DNA of 64,000 nt from Arcobacter caeni (GCF_003063245.1 NZ_MUXE01000001.1:124001-188000); one strand, 5' to 3'. Counted from the first letter of the stretch, positions 1 through 9,560 are shown. Notes: generated by a model not told the origin, from the sequence alone. Program-made: numbers and translations.

Positions 1-830
1 TAAGATGCGATTTTATCCATCTCATTTTCTTCCATATGTCTACTTGGTGGATTTTGAATTAAATATCTTCCATCTACTTCTTGACAAAGACCTTTTGAAT
101 AAATAGGGTCATTATTATCATAAAAAGTTTTGAATAAATCTATGTATTTTTCTTTTTCATCCAAACACTCTTTATGTGAAGGTATTTGAATATACTCATC
201 AACTGGTTCTTTTGAAATATAACAAAGCCCTCTTATAGTTCGAGGATCCTTACCATCTTTAAGATAATTTCCTAAATCAATAATAGCTTGTTCACCCATA
301 CCATAAACCATATAATCGGCTTTTGTATCAAATAATATTGGTTTTCGTAATTTATCACTCCAATAATCATAATGAGTAAGCCTTCTCAAACTAGCTTCAA
401 TTCCTCCAAGAACGATAGGAACAGTATTTTTAAAATATCTTCTGATTAGATTTGTATAAACTAAAGTTGCCCTATCAGGTCGTTTATCGTTTTTTCCACC
501 TGGTGTATAATCATCTGTACTTCTGTATCTTTTTGTGGCTGTGTAATTTGAAACCATAGAATCAATACTTCCACCACTAACCCCCCAAAAAAGTTTTGGT
601 TCACCCATTCTACTTACATCAACATCACTATTTACATCTGGCTGACCTATGATTCCCACACGAAGACCCATATCTTCAAGGATTCGTCCAACAACTGCAA
701 TTCCCATAAAAGGGGAATCTATATATGCATCACCTGTGATTAAAACAACATCTAGTTCGTCCCAACCTCTTTGATTCATCTCTTCTTTTGTTGTAGGTAA
801 AAATTTGTTTGGTTTATTAATATTACTCAT
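1..830 (-). CDS. YgiQ-family radical SAM protein (partial, C-terminus outside window)
   Basis: The reading frame is open from an ATG at 830 to the window edge, giving about 276 N-terminal residues. They include the family signature VLGGIEASLRRLTHYDYW and a GVSGGSIDSMVSNYT segment typical of the YgiQ/UPF0313 radical SAM family. The CxxxCxxC cluster that binds the iron-sulphur centre should lie further downstream, beyond the window, so it cannot be checked. A purine-rich AAAGAAGAA stretch sits just before the ATG and fits a ribosome binding site. The substrate of the family is unknown to me. The gene follows the metal-binding-protein-like gene in the same direction after a gap of about 217 bp. 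Confidence 0.88.
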   Translation of the reverse strand, partial: MSNINKPNKFLPTTKEEMNQRGWDELDVVLITGDAYIDSPFMGIAVVGRILEDMGLRVGIIGQPDVNSDVDVSRMGEPKLFWGVSGGSIDSMVSNYTATKRYRSTDDYTPGGKNDKRPDRATLVYTNLIRRYFKNTVPIVLGGIEASLRRLTHYDYWSDKLRKPILFDTKADYMVYGMGEQAIIDLGNYLKDGKDPRTIRGLCYISKEPVDEYIQIPSHKECLDEKEKYIDLFKTFYDNNDPIYSKGLCQEVDGRYLIQNPPSRHMEENEMDKIAS

Positions 831-1047
831 TTTTCTTCTTTAAAATATATTAGTTTTTTCGTATTGTGCCTAAATATATTTTAACCCCTACTATGGCAAC
901 TTTTGAGATTTCTAAGTCATTTAGTTAAATTTAAAAGTTTTCTTTTGTTTTTCCAATAATGCTAACATATCTAATGAAGAGCTTAATATTCTCAATTCAT
1001 CTTTATAATTTACAATATTTTTTAGGAAATATAATTTTTTTATGTAT

Positions 1048-1827
1048 TTATTCTGTGAGGTGCTGTGTGAAATCTAAGATATTTAATTGCCAAAAATCAT
1101 TGAAAATATTATCTTCTATGGCCTTAATATTTAAATTTTTTGTAAGAGAAGTAATAAAATCTTGTTTATCATCTTTTGAAAATAATAATTTTGTAATATT
1201 TTTATCTTTGGTATATTCATTTAATTGTGAAATTTCTGTAACATTTAAATTCTTTTTTTCTCTAAAAGTAGTTACTATTCCAAATCTTTTTGCAAAATAT
1301 TCCCAATAATCATCAAAAACATAGATATTTTGAACTTCACAACTATTTAGTTTTTGTTTAATTGTTAAAAAAGTTTGATCTATTTCATCAAGAAATTTTT
1401 CATAATTTTCTTTATAATAACTCTCTTTACTTTTATCATATTCTACAAAAGTATCATAAATATTTTTTGCAACAGCTCTCAAATTAAGGGGATCAGTCCA
1501 AACATAAGGATTGTTTTTTATTTTATTTATATTAGAAGAAATATCAACTACTATTAATTTAGGATTATATTTTAATAAAGCTTCGGCATATTGTTTTTCA
1601 ACATCTAGGCCAAAATGGAAAAATATTTTTGTATTTGCTAATTTAGAAAGTTCAGAAATAGGAAGTTCTTTATAAGTATCCAAATATCTACTTGTAATTT
1701 CCCTTGCTCTCACCTCTTTTTGTGCAATTTTATTCACAAGATGAGTTTCCAAAGGGAAATATGTAACAACTAGATTTTTTGAAAAAAGAAAAAGAGGAAA
1801 TAACAACAAAAGAATGACTCTAAACAA
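1048..1827 (-). CDS. ZnuA-like metal ABC transporter substrate-binding protein with altered metal site
   Basis: This 259-aa protein has an N-terminal hydrophobic signal sequence (residues 1-16) and the overall pattern of cluster A-I zinc/manganese-binding proteins, which feed metal to an ABC importer in the periplasm. The start is TTG at 1827; GAGGAAA lies 6 nt upstream and no in-frame ATG fits. Two usual metal-ligand histidines look replaced: the NPHxWxDP motif reads NPYVWTDP (Tyr108), and the H-D-A-F-x-Y-F-A motif reads FDDYWEYFA. His71 in FFHFGLD remains. No permease or ATPase gene is adjacent. It lies 34 bp behind aspS and may be co-transcribed. The metal function is therefore uncertain. 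Confidence 0.75.
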   Translation of the reverse strand: MFRVILLLLFPLFLFSKNLVVTYFPLETHLVNKIAQKEVRAREITSRYLDTYKELPISELSKLANTKIFFHFGLDVEKQYAEALLKYNPKLIVVDISSNINKIKNNPYVWTDPLNLRAVAKNIYDTFVEYDKSKESYYKENYEKFLDEIDQTFLTIKQKLNSCEVQNIYVFDDYWEYFAKRFGIVTTFREKKNLNVTEISQLNEYTKDKNITKLLFSKDDKQDFITSLTKNLNIKAIEDNIFNDFWQLNILDFTQHLTE

Positions 1828-1861
1828 TATATTATTTCCTCTAATTTAAACTAAACAATTA

Positions 1862-3619
1862 CTAAAGTTCAGAAACTGTTTTTCTTAATCTAATACCTAA
1901 CTCTTTTAATTGCTCTTCATCAACACTTGATGGTGCTTGAGTTAATAAACATTGAGCTTTTTGAGTTTTAGGGAATGCTATTACATCTCTGATTGAATCA
2001 GTTCCAGCTAATAACATAATCATTCTATCAAGTCCCATTGCAAATCCACCATGTGATGGAGCTCCATATTGAAGTGCATCAAGTAAGAAACCAAATTTCT
2101 CTTTTGCTTCCTCTTTTCCTATTCCCATAAGTTCAAATACTTTTGATTGAATCTCTTCTTTATGAATTCTAATACTTCCACCACCAAGCTCTGTACCATT
2201 TAAAACAATATCATATGCAATTGATTCAATAGCTTCTAAATCAGATGTGTCTTCAAGTGATTTAGGCATAGTAAATGGATGGTGAAGTGCTTTTGTTCTT
2301 CCATCTTCAACTTCAAACATTGGGAAATCAACAACCCATAAAAACTCTAAAGCATCAGCTGGAACAATATTCATTTCATTTGCTAGGAATAATCTAAATC
2401 TTCCCATATAATCCCAAACTACTTTCTTTGCACCTGCTCCAAAGAATACAACATCACCAACTTCTAGAGAAGTCAACTTTACGATTTCTTCTAAATCAGA
2501 TTCTGAGAAGAATTTAGTTAATGGACCTTTTAATCCATCTTCTTTCATTTGAAAGTATCCAAGACCTTTAGCTCCAAACTTTGTAACATACTCTTCAAAA
2601 CCTTTCATTTGTCTCTTAGAGAAAATGTTATCTCCGTTTTTACATTTTAAAGCTTTGATTCTATTGTTCTTTTTGTCTTTTGCAATATCAGCGAAAATTT
2701 CATTTGTAGAGTTAGCAAAAATATCAATAACATCAACAAGTGGCATATCAATTCTTAAATCAGGTTTATCAGAACCGTATGTTTCCATAGCATCTGAATA
2801 TTTCATTCTTTTAAATGTTTTAGGAACTGTTTTACCACATTTTGTAAATACATCATAGATTAGTCTTTCAGCAACTGCAATAACATCATCTTGAGTACAA
2901 AAAGACATTTCAACATCTATTTGAGTAAATTCAGGTTGTCTATCAGCTCTTAAATCTTCATCTCTAAAGCATTTTGCAATTTGAAAATATTTATCAAATC
3001 CTGCAACCATTAAAAGTTGTTTAAATAACTGTGGAGATTGAGGAAGCGCATAAAATTCACCTGGATGAACTCTTGATGGCACTAAATAATCTCTAGCTCC
3101 CTCAGGTGTAGATTTTGTTAAAATTGGAGTTTCAACATCTAAAAAACCTAATTCATCTAAAGTATTTCGCACTTGAATAGCTGCTTTACTTCTTAATTGA
3201 AAAATATTAAACGATTTTGTTGATCTTAATTCTAAAAATCTATTTCTTAATTTAATCTCATCATTAACTTTTTCATCATTAATATCAAAAGGCATTGGTT
3301 TAGATCTATTTTCAATAACTAAATTTTTTAATACAATTTCGATTTTACCAGTTTTAAGATTAGGATTTTCAAGTCCCTCACCTCTTTCTCTTATAATACC
3401 AGTTGCAATTAAAACAAATTCATCTCTTACAGTTTCTGCAATTGCTAAAGCATCTTTACTATCACTTGGATCAGCAACTAATTGAACTAATCCACTTTTA
3501 TCTCTTAAATCTATAAATATAATTCCACCGTGATCTCGTCTACTGTTTACCCAACCAGCAACAGTTACCGTATCACCTATTTTAGCTTCAGTTACATCTG
3601 CACAATAATGAGTTCTCAA
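1862..3619 (-). CDS. aspS: aspartate--tRNA ligase (probably aspartate/asparagine type)
   Basis: This is a full-length 585-aa bacterial-type class II aminoacyl-tRNA synthetase that charges tRNA with aspartate in the cytosol. An OB-fold anticodon-binding domain at the N-terminus ([28 protein letters not shown]) is followed by the catalytic core with class II motif 2 ([16 protein letters not shown]), the bacterial GAD insertion and motif 3 near the end ([13 protein letters not shown]). The start is TTG at 3619: GGAG lies 8 nt upstream and a stop precedes it in frame. In Campylobacterota this enzyme is usually non-discriminating and works with GatCAB to make Asn-tRNA; that is inferred from the lineage. 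Confidence 0.97.
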   Translation of the reverse strand: MRTHYCADVTEAKIGDTVTVAGWVNSRRDHGGIIFIDLRDKSGLVQLVADPSDSKDALAIAETVRDEFVLIATGIIRERGEGLENPNLKTGKIEIVLKNLVIENRSKPMPFDINDEKVNDEIKLRNRFLELRSTKSFNIFQLRSKAAIQVRNTLDELGFLDVETPILTKSTPEGARDYLVPSRVHPGEFYALPQSPQLFKQLLMVAGFDKYFQIAKCFRDEDLRADRQPEFTQIDVEMSFCTQDDVIAVAERLIYDVFTKCGKTVPKTFKRMKYSDAMETYGSDKPDLRIDMPLVDVIDIFANSTNEIFADIAKDKKNNRIKALKCKNGDNIFSKRQMKGFEEYVTKFGAKGLGYFQMKEDGLKGPLTKFFSESDLEEIVKLTSLEVGDVVFFGAGAKKVVWDYMGRFRLFLANEMNIVPADALEFLWVVDFPMFEVEDGRTKALHHPFTMPKSLEDTSDLEAIESIAYDIVLNGTELGGGSIRIHKEEIQSKVFELMGIGKEEAKEKFGFLLDALQYGAPSHGGFAMGLDRMIMLLAGTDSIRDVIAFPKTQKAQCLLTQAPSSVDEEQLKELGIRLRKTVSEL

Positions 3620-3664
3620 ATTCTAATCTCCATTCACATAAATATTCGCGATTTTATCTAATTT

Positions 3665-4915
3665 TTACTTAATTTCTGAAAAGCCAAATTCTGTACTTCT
3701 AAATAATCTAGGATTATATATTGCTTGATTATTTTCTATTTTTGTAGGAACTAAACTTGAGTTTTTTCCATAGTATAAATAATTTATTCCAACTAAGGTT
3801 GAATAATCAACCCATTCATAAACTATATTTCCACCAGAAGTTGCAATCTCATCTCTTAACTCTTTATCAACAACATCAATTGAATTAGCCACAATTAATT
3901 TATCTCTATCTTTATCTTGTGTTAATGTCATTAATAAAGGGTCATAACTAAGCTGCGTAGAAAGAATTGCTTTTGGATAAACATCATAAGATCTTAATTG
4001 TGATAAAATCAATGAACTTTTTACAATATCAGTATTTAAAAATAGTGTTGAGTTAGCTAATCCTGAACCTGTTACTATTCCTTTAAAATTATTTTCATGC
4101 TTACTAATCTCTTTTTTTAATCTTGTATCAGAAACTACTGATTCGTAAGATTTTTTTAATTTTAAGCTTAAATATGAATCCTGATAAAACATAACATTAT
4201 TCCCACTTGAATAATTTATCAATTTTTTTACTTGTTCATCATAAGAAATAGAGCCAAAAATTAAACTATTATTACTAGAAGAGACTTCTTTTTTCTCAAT
4301 AAGAGGTAAATAAACTTTTAAATCACCTGAAACTACATTATTTAAAGTTCCAATAGCATTTGGTGTAAATAAAGCAATTACATTTTTAATATTTGATTTT
4401 TTTACTTCTTGAAATGCTGAATCAATTCTACTAGAACTTTCATTTTCTGTATCAATTACAACTAATTCATAATCTGAATTTTGGTGCGATAAATACCCTG
4501 AAACGGTATTTATCGATGATTTAGCATATTTTGAAACTAAATTTGATGGATAAAGGAAAGCAACTTTCATTTTAACCTTAGTAGTATCAATTTCAATTTT
4601 ATTTTCTATTTCATTTTCAGAAGAACCTTTAGGTGTAGAAATTTTTTGATTTTCTATTTTATCACCCTCAATTATAGGAGCTACTTCATACTCAACGGGC
4701 TCTTCTTTTATAACCTTACCTTTACTATCTGATTCAATTATATCTATTGGTTCTAATTCTTGAACAACAGTAATCTTATCCTCTTTAATAGGTGCTGCTT
4801 TTGCAGGTTTTGCAATATTCTTTTGTTTATTTGGTAGTTTTAATTCTACTGTTTGTCTTTGAGTACAACCAAAAAATAGAAATACAAGTACCATAATGGC
4901 AATTATTTGCTTCAA
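3665..4915 (-). CDS. lipoprotein with periplasmic-binding-protein-like fold (LppC/LpoA-like)
   Basis: The 416-aa product begins with a lipoprotein signal peptide (MKQIIAIMVLVFLFFGC); Cys17 is the predicted lipidated residue. A low-complexity Lys/Glu/Ile-rich spacer of roughly 100 residues follows. From about residue 115 the sequence looks like a type I periplasmic binding fold (VKMKVAFLYPSNLVSKYAK, then alternating beta-strand and helix stretches). That pattern resembles LppC/LpoA penicillin-binding-protein activators, but also amino-acid-binding lipoproteins of Campylobacterota. Its ATG overlaps the end of the glycosylase gene by 4 nt, so the two are probably translated together. The exact role is unproven. 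Confidence 0.65.
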   Translation of the reverse strand: MKQIIAIMVLVFLFFGCTQRQTVELKLPNKQKNIAKPAKAAPIKEDKITVVQELEPIDIIESDSKGKVIKEEPVEYEVAPIIEGDKIENQKISTPKGSSENEIENKIEIDTTKVKMKVAFLYPSNLVSKYAKSSINTVSGYLSHQNSDYELVVIDTENESSSRIDSAFQEVKKSNIKNVIALFTPNAIGTLNNVVSGDLKVYLPLIEKKEVSSSNNSLIFGSISYDEQVKKLINYSSGNNVMFYQDSYLSLKLKKSYESVVSDTRLKKEISKHENNFKGIVTGSGLANSTLFLNTDIVKSSLILSQLRSYDVYPKAILSTQLSYDPLLMTLTQDKDRDKLIVANSIDVVDKELRDEIATSGGNIVYEWVDYSTLVGINYLYYGKNSSLVPTKIENNQAIYNPRLFRSTEFGFSEIK

Positions 4916-5580
4916 TTTAAACTCTCCATGTAATTTTTTATTTTTAACATATCATAATATGCATCTTTTTTAGAAGATGGATTCCTTAATAAAAAAGTTG
5001 GTGAAAATGTTGCTATTAATGAAATTCCATTAAAAACCAACTCTTTCCCTCTACTTTGAGAAAAATTATCTCCATTTTTTAATAAGTACGAATAAGTTTT
5101 TTCTCCAAGTGCAACAATCAATTTGGGTTTAATCAACTCAATTTGTTTTAGTAAATAATCATGACAAGTTTCAATATTAGAATTATTCAAACCATTTGTA
5201 CTTTTACATTTAACCAAAGTAGTGTAATAAACATCTTCTTTAGTTATATTAAGTACATTTTCAATCATTTTTATAAGCAACTCTCCACTTTTCCCAACAT
5301 AAAAAGAACCTAACTCATCTTCGCTATTACTTGGCTCATCACTAATAAACATAATATCTGAATTAGTATTACCATATCCAAACAATATATTTTTTCTACA
5401 TTTAGATAGCTCACATAAGTAACAATGACTAACACTAATACTTAAGTCATTGATATTATTAGGTAACTTTGCATTTTTAATATTATTTGAAAAGAAATCC
5501 AAAGATTCATGATATTCATAACCAAATGATTTTAAATAATTTAACTGATTCAATACACGATTTTTTACTAATTTTGTCAT
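4912..5580 (-). CDS. family-4-like uracil-DNA glycosylase with iron-sulphur cluster
   Basis: The 222-aa protein has the shape of the thermostable-type (family 4) uracil-DNA glycosylases, which remove uracil from DNA. Cys53, Cys56, Cys125 and Cys139 have the spacing of the family's 4Fe-4S ligands (CYLC ... VKCKS ... IETCHDY). The uracil-binding segment SGELL and the KLIVALGEKT strand are clear. Two active-site motifs are unusual: GEAPG reads SDEPS, and the usual H-P-[AS] before LLRNP reads FSPTFLLRNP, so the conserved histidine is missing. Activity could be weak or of altered specificity. The gene is divergent from the small HTH gene and shares its operator region. Confidence 0.75.
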   Translation of the reverse strand: MTKLVKNRVLNQLNYLKSFGYEYHESLDFFSNNIKNAKLPNNINDLSISVSHCYLCELSKCRKNILFGYGNTNSDIMFISDEPSNSEDELGSFYVGKSGELLIKMIENVLNITKEDVYYTTLVKCKSTNGLNNSNIETCHDYLLKQIELIKPKLIVALGEKTYSYLLKNGDNFSQSRGKELVFNGISLIATFSPTFLLRNPSSKKDAYYDMLKIKNYMESLN

Positions 5581-5605
5581 ATGAAATTGTACATAAATCT
5601 TTCTT

Positions 5606-5679
5606 GAACAAATATTTGTTCCAATATTTTATATAAAATATAAATTATACTTGACTTTTGTTCCAATATTTTATAAAAT
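5606..5679 (+). promoter_or_regulatory. promoter and repeated operator for the small HTH gene
   Basis: A sigma70-type promoter reads TTGACT (5651-5656), a 17-bp spacer, then TAAAAT (5674-5679). An 18-bp sequence TTGTTCCAATATTTTATA occurs twice, at 5616-5633 and 5658-5675, exactly 42 bp apart, or about four helical turns. The upstream copy overlaps a perfect 16-bp palindrome GAACAAATATTTGTTC (5606-5621). The downstream copy fills the promoter spacer. This looks like an operator for the regulator encoded just downstream, which would repress itself and perhaps the divergent glycosylase operon. Confidence 0.7.
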
Positions 5680-5707
5680 ACAAAAAAGTTTGGGATTGGA
5701 AAAAAAA

Positions 5708-5920
5708 ATGACTGTACCTAGTTTAAGAAAACTAGAATTCGATTTAGAAGTAAATAAAACAACATTACATAATTGGAAAAAAAATAGACCTAAGCTTTTT
5801 GAATTTATTATAGAATCGTATAAAAATAAAGAGGTATTAAAAAAACATTTAGAATTGTTACTAGAACAAAAGAATTTAATAGAAAAAGAGATTGTTCTAA
5901 CAAAAGATAGAATAAATTAG
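5708..5920 (+). CDS. small helix-turn-helix DNA-binding protein
   Basis: The product is about 70 aa. A longer frame opens with TTG at 5651, but that codon is the -35 box of a good promoter, so the ATG at 5708 is the likely start, with GGATTGG upstream. The middle (LEFDLEVNKTTLHNWKKNRP) looks like a compact helix-turn-helix: an N-K-T-T-L-H-N-W recognition helix followed by a basic turn. A charged helix with Lys/Glu repeats forms the C-terminus and may dimerise. The repeated operator over its own promoter suggests autoregulation. The family is not recognised. Confidence 0.6.
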   Translation: MTVPSLRKLEFDLEVNKTTLHNWKKNRPKLFEFIIESYKNKEVLKKHLELLLEQKNLIEKEIVLTKDRIN

Positions 5921-6034
5921 TATGCAAAGTTATGGAGCTTAATTTTATAATATAACTTTTTTAAAGTGTGCGAAGTATTATAGTTTTTGGCTTCATAGTT
6001 TTTTATATTTGGGATTTTAATTTTTTTGAAGAAA

Positions 6035-6059
6035 AAATAAGGAAAAAAATTCCTTATTT
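6035..6059. terminator. hairpin terminator between the HTH gene and infA
   Basis: A 10-bp perfect inverted repeat (AAATAAGGAA at 6035-6044, TTCCTTATTT at 6050-6059) lies in the convergent gap 19 bp beyond the infA stop. Read on the minus strand the stem is followed by a T-run, so it probably ends the long ribosomal transcript; it may also work for the plus-strand HTH gene. Confidence 0.75.
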
Positions 6060-6078
6060 AATTTTGATATAAATAGAA

Positions 6079-6297
6079 CTATTTATATCTGTGAGTAATT
6101 CTACCTTTATCTAATGAATAAGGTGTTATTTCTACTTTTACAGTGTCATTAGGTAAAATTTTAATATAGTGCATTCTCATTTTTCCTGAGATATGACATA
6201 AAACTACATGTCCATTATCTAATTCAACTCTAAACATAGCATTTGGTAAAGCTTCAATTACTTTTCCATCTACTACTATTACATCATCTTTTGCCAC
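6079..6297 (-). CDS. infA: translation initiation factor IF-1
   Basis: The 72-aa protein is a single S1-like OB fold with the family sequence throughout ([48 protein letters not shown]). IF-1 occupies the A site of the 30S subunit during initiation. It is the last gene of the S10-spc cluster, 9 bp behind map, and a hairpin terminator follows. In many bacteria rpmJ, rpsM, rpsK, rpsD, rpoA and rplQ come next; here they do not, so that group must lie elsewhere. Confidence 0.98.
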   Translation of the reverse strand: MAKDDVIVVDGKVIEALPNAMFRVELDNGHVVLCHISGKMRMHYIKILPNDTVKVEITPYSLDKGRITHRYK

Positions 6298-6306
6298 ATT
6301 TTCTCC

Positions 6307-7071
6307 TTAATCTTCCGAATTACTTAAAATAACTGCTTTTCCATCTATTACAGCAACTGTGTGTTCGTAATGACTACCTCTTAGCCCATCAGCAGACACA
6401 ACGTCCCAACCATTTTCTAAAATAACAGGGTTTCTGTTTTTAGCACAAATCATTGGCTCTATACAAAATACCATTCCATTTTTGATTTTTGGACCAGATT
6501 TTGCATTTCCATTTTCTAAGTAATTAGGAATTTCTGGCTCTTCATGTGGTTTTCTTCCGATACCATGTCCACAAAATCTAACTAGTGGTTGATAACCTCT
6601 TGATACAATAAAATCCTCAATAGCTTTAGATAATTCTTTAAATCTCATACCTTCTTGAATAATGTCAATAGCATAATATAAAGCATCTTTTGAACAAGCA
6701 ATTAATTCTTCATCAGCTTTTGAAACTTTTCCAATAGGCATAGTAATAGCTGAATCACCATACCAACCATCAATTTCAGTACCAATATCAAGACCTAAAA
6801 TATCACCTTCTTTTAAGATAATATCTGTAGGAATTCCATGGATAATTACTTCATTTAGTGAAGTACAAATAGCAGCAGGAAAACCATACAAGCCCTTAAA
6901 TGAAGGTCTAGCTCCTAAATTCCGTAGGAACTTTTCACCCATTGTATCAACTTCTTTTAAAGTCATACCAGCTTTCACTGTTTGACTTAAAAAGTTTAAA
7001 GTTTTTGCTACTACAATATTTGCAGTTCGAAGTTTTTCTATTTCATTTGGTTTTCTTAATGGGATTGCCAT
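6307..7071 (-). CDS. map: methionine aminopeptidase, type I
   Basis: This 254-aa type I enzyme removes the initiator methionine from new proteins. The metal-binding residues are in place: the two Asp of the GLDIGTEIDGWYGDSA segment, the His of FCGHGIGRKPHEEP, the Glu of FCIEPM, and the late Glu in YEHTVAV. It begins 3 bp after the secY stop and is followed 9 bp later by infA, the usual secY-map-infA order. It must be translated from the ribosomal transcript, because there is no room for a separate promoter. Confidence 0.97.
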   Translation of the reverse strand: MAIPLRKPNEIEKLRTANIVVAKTLNFLSQTVKAGMTLKEVDTMGEKFLRNLGARPSFKGLYGFPAAICTSLNEVIIHGIPTDIILKEGDILGLDIGTEIDGWYGDSAITMPIGKVSKADEELIACSKDALYYAIDIIQEGMRFKELSKAIEDFIVSRGYQPLVRFCGHGIGRKPHEEPEIPNYLENGNAKSGPKIKNGMVFCIEPMICAKNRNPVILENGWDVVSADGLRGSHYEHTVAVIDGKAVILSNSED

Positions 7072-7073
7072 TT

Positions 7074-8336
7074 TTATAATCCAACCGCACTTAAAGTTTG
7101 ATATTTATTCATATATTGTTGAGCTTCAATTTTTCTCATAGTATCAATAGCAACTTGTACAACAATTAGTACAGCAACCCCTCCAAAATAGAAAGGCACA
7201 CCCATAGCTTTTACAATAAGCCAAGGTAAAGTTGAAATTAATCCCATGTAAATCGCACCCCAAAAAGTTAATCTACTAGCTACTTCATTTAAAAATTCAG
7301 CCGTACTTGCTCCTGGTCTTACACCTGGAATAAATCCACCTTGTTTTTTTAAGTTTTCAGAAATATCTTTTGCATTAAATGTAATTGATGCATAAAAGAA
7401 TGCAAAGAAAACTACAAATAAGAACATAAATACATTAAAAGTATATGAATGTGGACTTAAATAATCAGCAACCATTACCAAATACTTGTTTTGAGAACCT
7501 TGTAACACAGTTGCTGGAAACATCAAAATAGCACTTGCAAAAATTGCTGGAATAACTCCACTTAAATTCACTTTAATAGGAATATAATTCATAACTCTTT
7601 TTTTCTGATTTTCCATCATTACTTTTCTAGAATATGAAACAGGAACTCTTCTTTCTCCTAATTCAACATAGATAATTGCTCCAACAGTAGCAACTATTAT
7701 AATTAAAATAGCAATTACAACTAAGAAATTCATTTGTCCATTATTAACTAGTTCAATAGTTCCACCAATTGCATGAGGAATTGCAGAGACAATACCAGCA
7801 AAAATAATTAATGAAATACCATTTCCAATACCTTTTTGTGTGATTTGTTCACCAATCCACATTAAAAGCATAGTACCAGTTAACATTGAAATTGCAGAAA
7901 CTGCAATAAAGGTATTCATATCGATTGAAATAGCACCTTGACCATTATGACCAGTTAATGAATTAAGACCAACTGAAACACCAATAGATTGAATTAATGT
8001 TATAACAATTGTAGTATATCTGATGATTTGCATATATTTTTGCATCCCATCTCTCTCTTTTTTCATTTTACCAAGTGCTGGGAAAGTTGCGGCTAGAAGC
8101 TCCATAATAATTGAAGCAGTAATGTAAGGCATAATTCCTAGTGATATAATACTTAGTCTTGAAACAGCATTACCACTAAACATATTAACAAGACCTAATG
8201 CATTGTTTGCATTTGAGTCGAAAAATTCTTTAACTACGTCTAAATTAACTCCAGGTACTGGCACGTATGCCAATAACCTGTAAAGGAAAATAAAGCCTAA
8301 TGTAATAAGAATCTTATTTATTAGATCTTTACTCAT
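7074..8336 (-). CDS. secY: protein translocase subunit SecY
   Basis: The 420-aa product is the channel subunit of the SecYEG translocon in the inner membrane. Ten hydrophobic segments are visible, along with family signatures such as RLLAYVPVPGV near the N-terminus, the LGIMPYITASIIMELL stretch and the cytosolic loop ELGERRVPVSYSRK. The C-terminal loop RPGASTAEFLNEVASRLTFWGA is also typical. It begins 3 bp after the rplO stop. Placement between ribosomal protein L15 and map is the normal spc-operon order. Confidence 0.98.
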   Translation of the reverse strand: MSKDLINKILITLGFIFLYRLLAYVPVPGVNLDVVKEFFDSNANNALGLVNMFSGNAVSRLSIISLGIMPYITASIIMELLAATFPALGKMKKERDGMQKYMQIIRYTTIVITLIQSIGVSVGLNSLTGHNGQGAISIDMNTFIAVSAISMLTGTMLLMWIGEQITQKGIGNGISLIIFAGIVSAIPHAIGGTIELVNNGQMNFLVVIAILIIIVATVGAIIYVELGERRVPVSYSRKVMMENQKKRVMNYIPIKVNLSGVIPAIFASAILMFPATVLQGSQNKYLVMVADYLSPHSYTFNVFMFLFVVFFAFFYASITFNAKDISENLKKQGGFIPGVRPGASTAEFLNEVASRLTFWGAIYMGLISTLPWLIVKAMGVPFYFGGVAVLIVVQVAIDTMRKIEAQQYMNKYQTLSAVGL

Positions 8337-8338
8337 GG

Positions 8339-8737
8339 CTATTTTCCAGTAGTTGTAATATTTTCGTCTTTAATCTTAGCTACTAAATCTTTAGCAGTTG
8401 ATCCAATTAATTTAACTTTTTCAACTGATCTTGATAATTTATACACAGATTTAATAGAATCAAGTGTAATTACATCAAGTGTTGCGATTTGAGATACTTT
8501 ATCTACATTAATAGAATAAGGTTTTGCTACTCTTGAAAAGAATCCAACTTTAGGAAGTCTTTTGTAAAGTGGTTGTTGACCACCTTCAAATCCTCTTTTC
8601 ATTTTGTAACCAGATCTAGCTTTTTGACCTTTATTACCTTTTCCTGCAGTTTTACCTGTACCACTTCCTTGACCTCTACCTAATCTTTTAGTATTTTTTG
8701 TACTACCAGCTGCAGGTTGTAAGTTATTTAATTCCAT
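8339..8737 (-). CDS. rplO: 50S ribosomal protein L15
   Basis: The 132-aa protein starts with the conserved Gly/Lys/Arg-rich extension ([21 protein letters not shown], then [18 protein letters not shown]) and continues with [18 protein letters not shown]. It is a late-assembly large-subunit protein. It directly follows rpsE; rpmD (L30), which sits between these two genes in most bacteria, is absent, as is usual in Campylobacterota. Confidence 0.97.
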   Translation of the reverse strand: MELNNLQPAAGSTKNTKRLGRGQGSGTGKTAGKGNKGQKARSGYKMKRGFEGGQQPLYKRLPKVGFFSRVAKPYSINVDKVSQIATLDVITLDSIKSVYKLSRSVEKVKLIGSTAKDLVAKIKDENITTTGK

Positions 8738-8741
8738 TATT

Positions 8742-9185
8742 CTATCCTTTAATTCTAGCTAATGCTTCAACAGTAGCTTGTACAAGGTTGTTTGGATTAT
8801 TAGAACCTAAAGATTTTGCAATAATATCTTTAACCCCTGAAAGCTCAAGAACAGGTCTTGCAGCTCCACCAGCGATTAGTCCAGTACCCTCAGATGCTGG
8901 TTTTAATAATATTTTACTTGCATTATATTTATGTTCAATATCATGTGCGATTGTAGTTCCTTTAATAGAAACAGTAACTAAGCTTTTGAAAGCGTCATCT
9001 AATGCTTTTTTAATTGCATCAGGAACTTCTTTTGCTTTACCAGTTCCAAATCCTACTGTACCGTTTTTATCGCCAACAACAACTAAAGCTGTAAATCTGA
9101 ATCTTCTACCACCCTTTACAACTTTTGTTACTCTTCCGATTTTAACGATTGCTTCTTGAAAGTCTTCTCTATTTACTGCCATCAT
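8742..9185 (-). CDS. rpsE: 30S ribosomal protein S5
   Basis: The 147-aa protein has the double-stranded RNA-binding N-terminal domain ([35 protein letters not shown]) and the C-terminal domain with [17 protein letters not shown]5 contributes to translational accuracy. Two adjacent ATGs (9185 and 9182) can serve as start; AAGGG lies upstream. It is 6 bp behind rplR and 4 bp ahead of rplO in the same transcript. Confidence 0.97.
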   Translation of the reverse strand: MMAVNREDFQEAIVKIGRVTKVVKGGRRFRFTALVVVGDKNGTVGFGTGKAKEVPDAIKKALDDAFKSLVTVSIKGTTIAHDIEHKYNASKILLKPASEGTGLIAGGAARPVLELSGVKDIIAKSLGSNNPNNLVQATVEALARIKG

Positions 9186-9191
9186 TAACCC

Positions 9192-9551
9192 TTATAATTT
9201 GATACCGTTTTCTCTTAATGCGTCAGCAAATGCTGCTACAACACCATGATAAAGATAACCATTTCTGTCATAAACTACTGTTTCAATCCCAGCTGTTTTT
9301 AAGTTCTCAGCAAGTTGTGCTGCTACTTTTACTGCATTTTCTTTATTCACATTTAAACCCATAGCTTTTGAGCTAACTGCTGCTAAAGTAATACCTTCAA
9401 CATCATTGATAGCTTGTGCACTAACATATTTGTTAGATTTGAAAATTGATACTCTTGGCTTTTCAGCTGTACCAAAAATTGAACCTCTAACTCTTTTTTT
9501 TCTTTTGATTCTTAAAGCATTTTTTTTAGCTAAATCTTTTATTCTACTCAT
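9192..9551 (-). CDS. rplR: 50S ribosomal protein L18
   Basis: The 119-aa protein binds 5S rRNA. The basic N-terminus ([20 protein letters not shown]), [20 protein letters not shown] and the C-terminal [19 protein letters not shown] are all typical. It lies between rplF and rpsE, each with gaps of 10 bp or less, as part of the spc group. Confidence 0.97.
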   Translation of the reverse strand: MSRIKDLAKKNALRIKRKKRVRGSIFGTAEKPRVSIFKSNKYVSAQAINDVEGITLAAVSSKAMGLNVNKENAVKVAAQLAENLKTAGIETVVYDRNGYLYHGVVAAFADALRENGIKL

Positions 9552-9560
9552 AGTTACACC

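Noticed and set aside
959-1557. Plus-strand open frames opposite the metal-binding-protein-like gene
   Set aside because: Phe/Ile-rich antisense shadows of a minus-strand gene without ribosome binding sites.
5651-5707. Longer TTG start for the small HTH gene
   Set aside because: The TTG is the -35 box of a good promoter and the added residues are unlike the rest; ATG at 5708 fits better.
5963-5976. AAAGTGTGCGAAG also occurs at the relaxase 3' end near 60298
   Set aside because: Only 13 bases match, in unrelated contexts, and the first copy lacks the GCGAAGC hairpin; chance similarity is likely.
8738-8741. Possible missed rpmD (L30) between rpsE and rplO
   Set aside because: Only 4 bp separate the genes; absence is normal in Campylobacterota.
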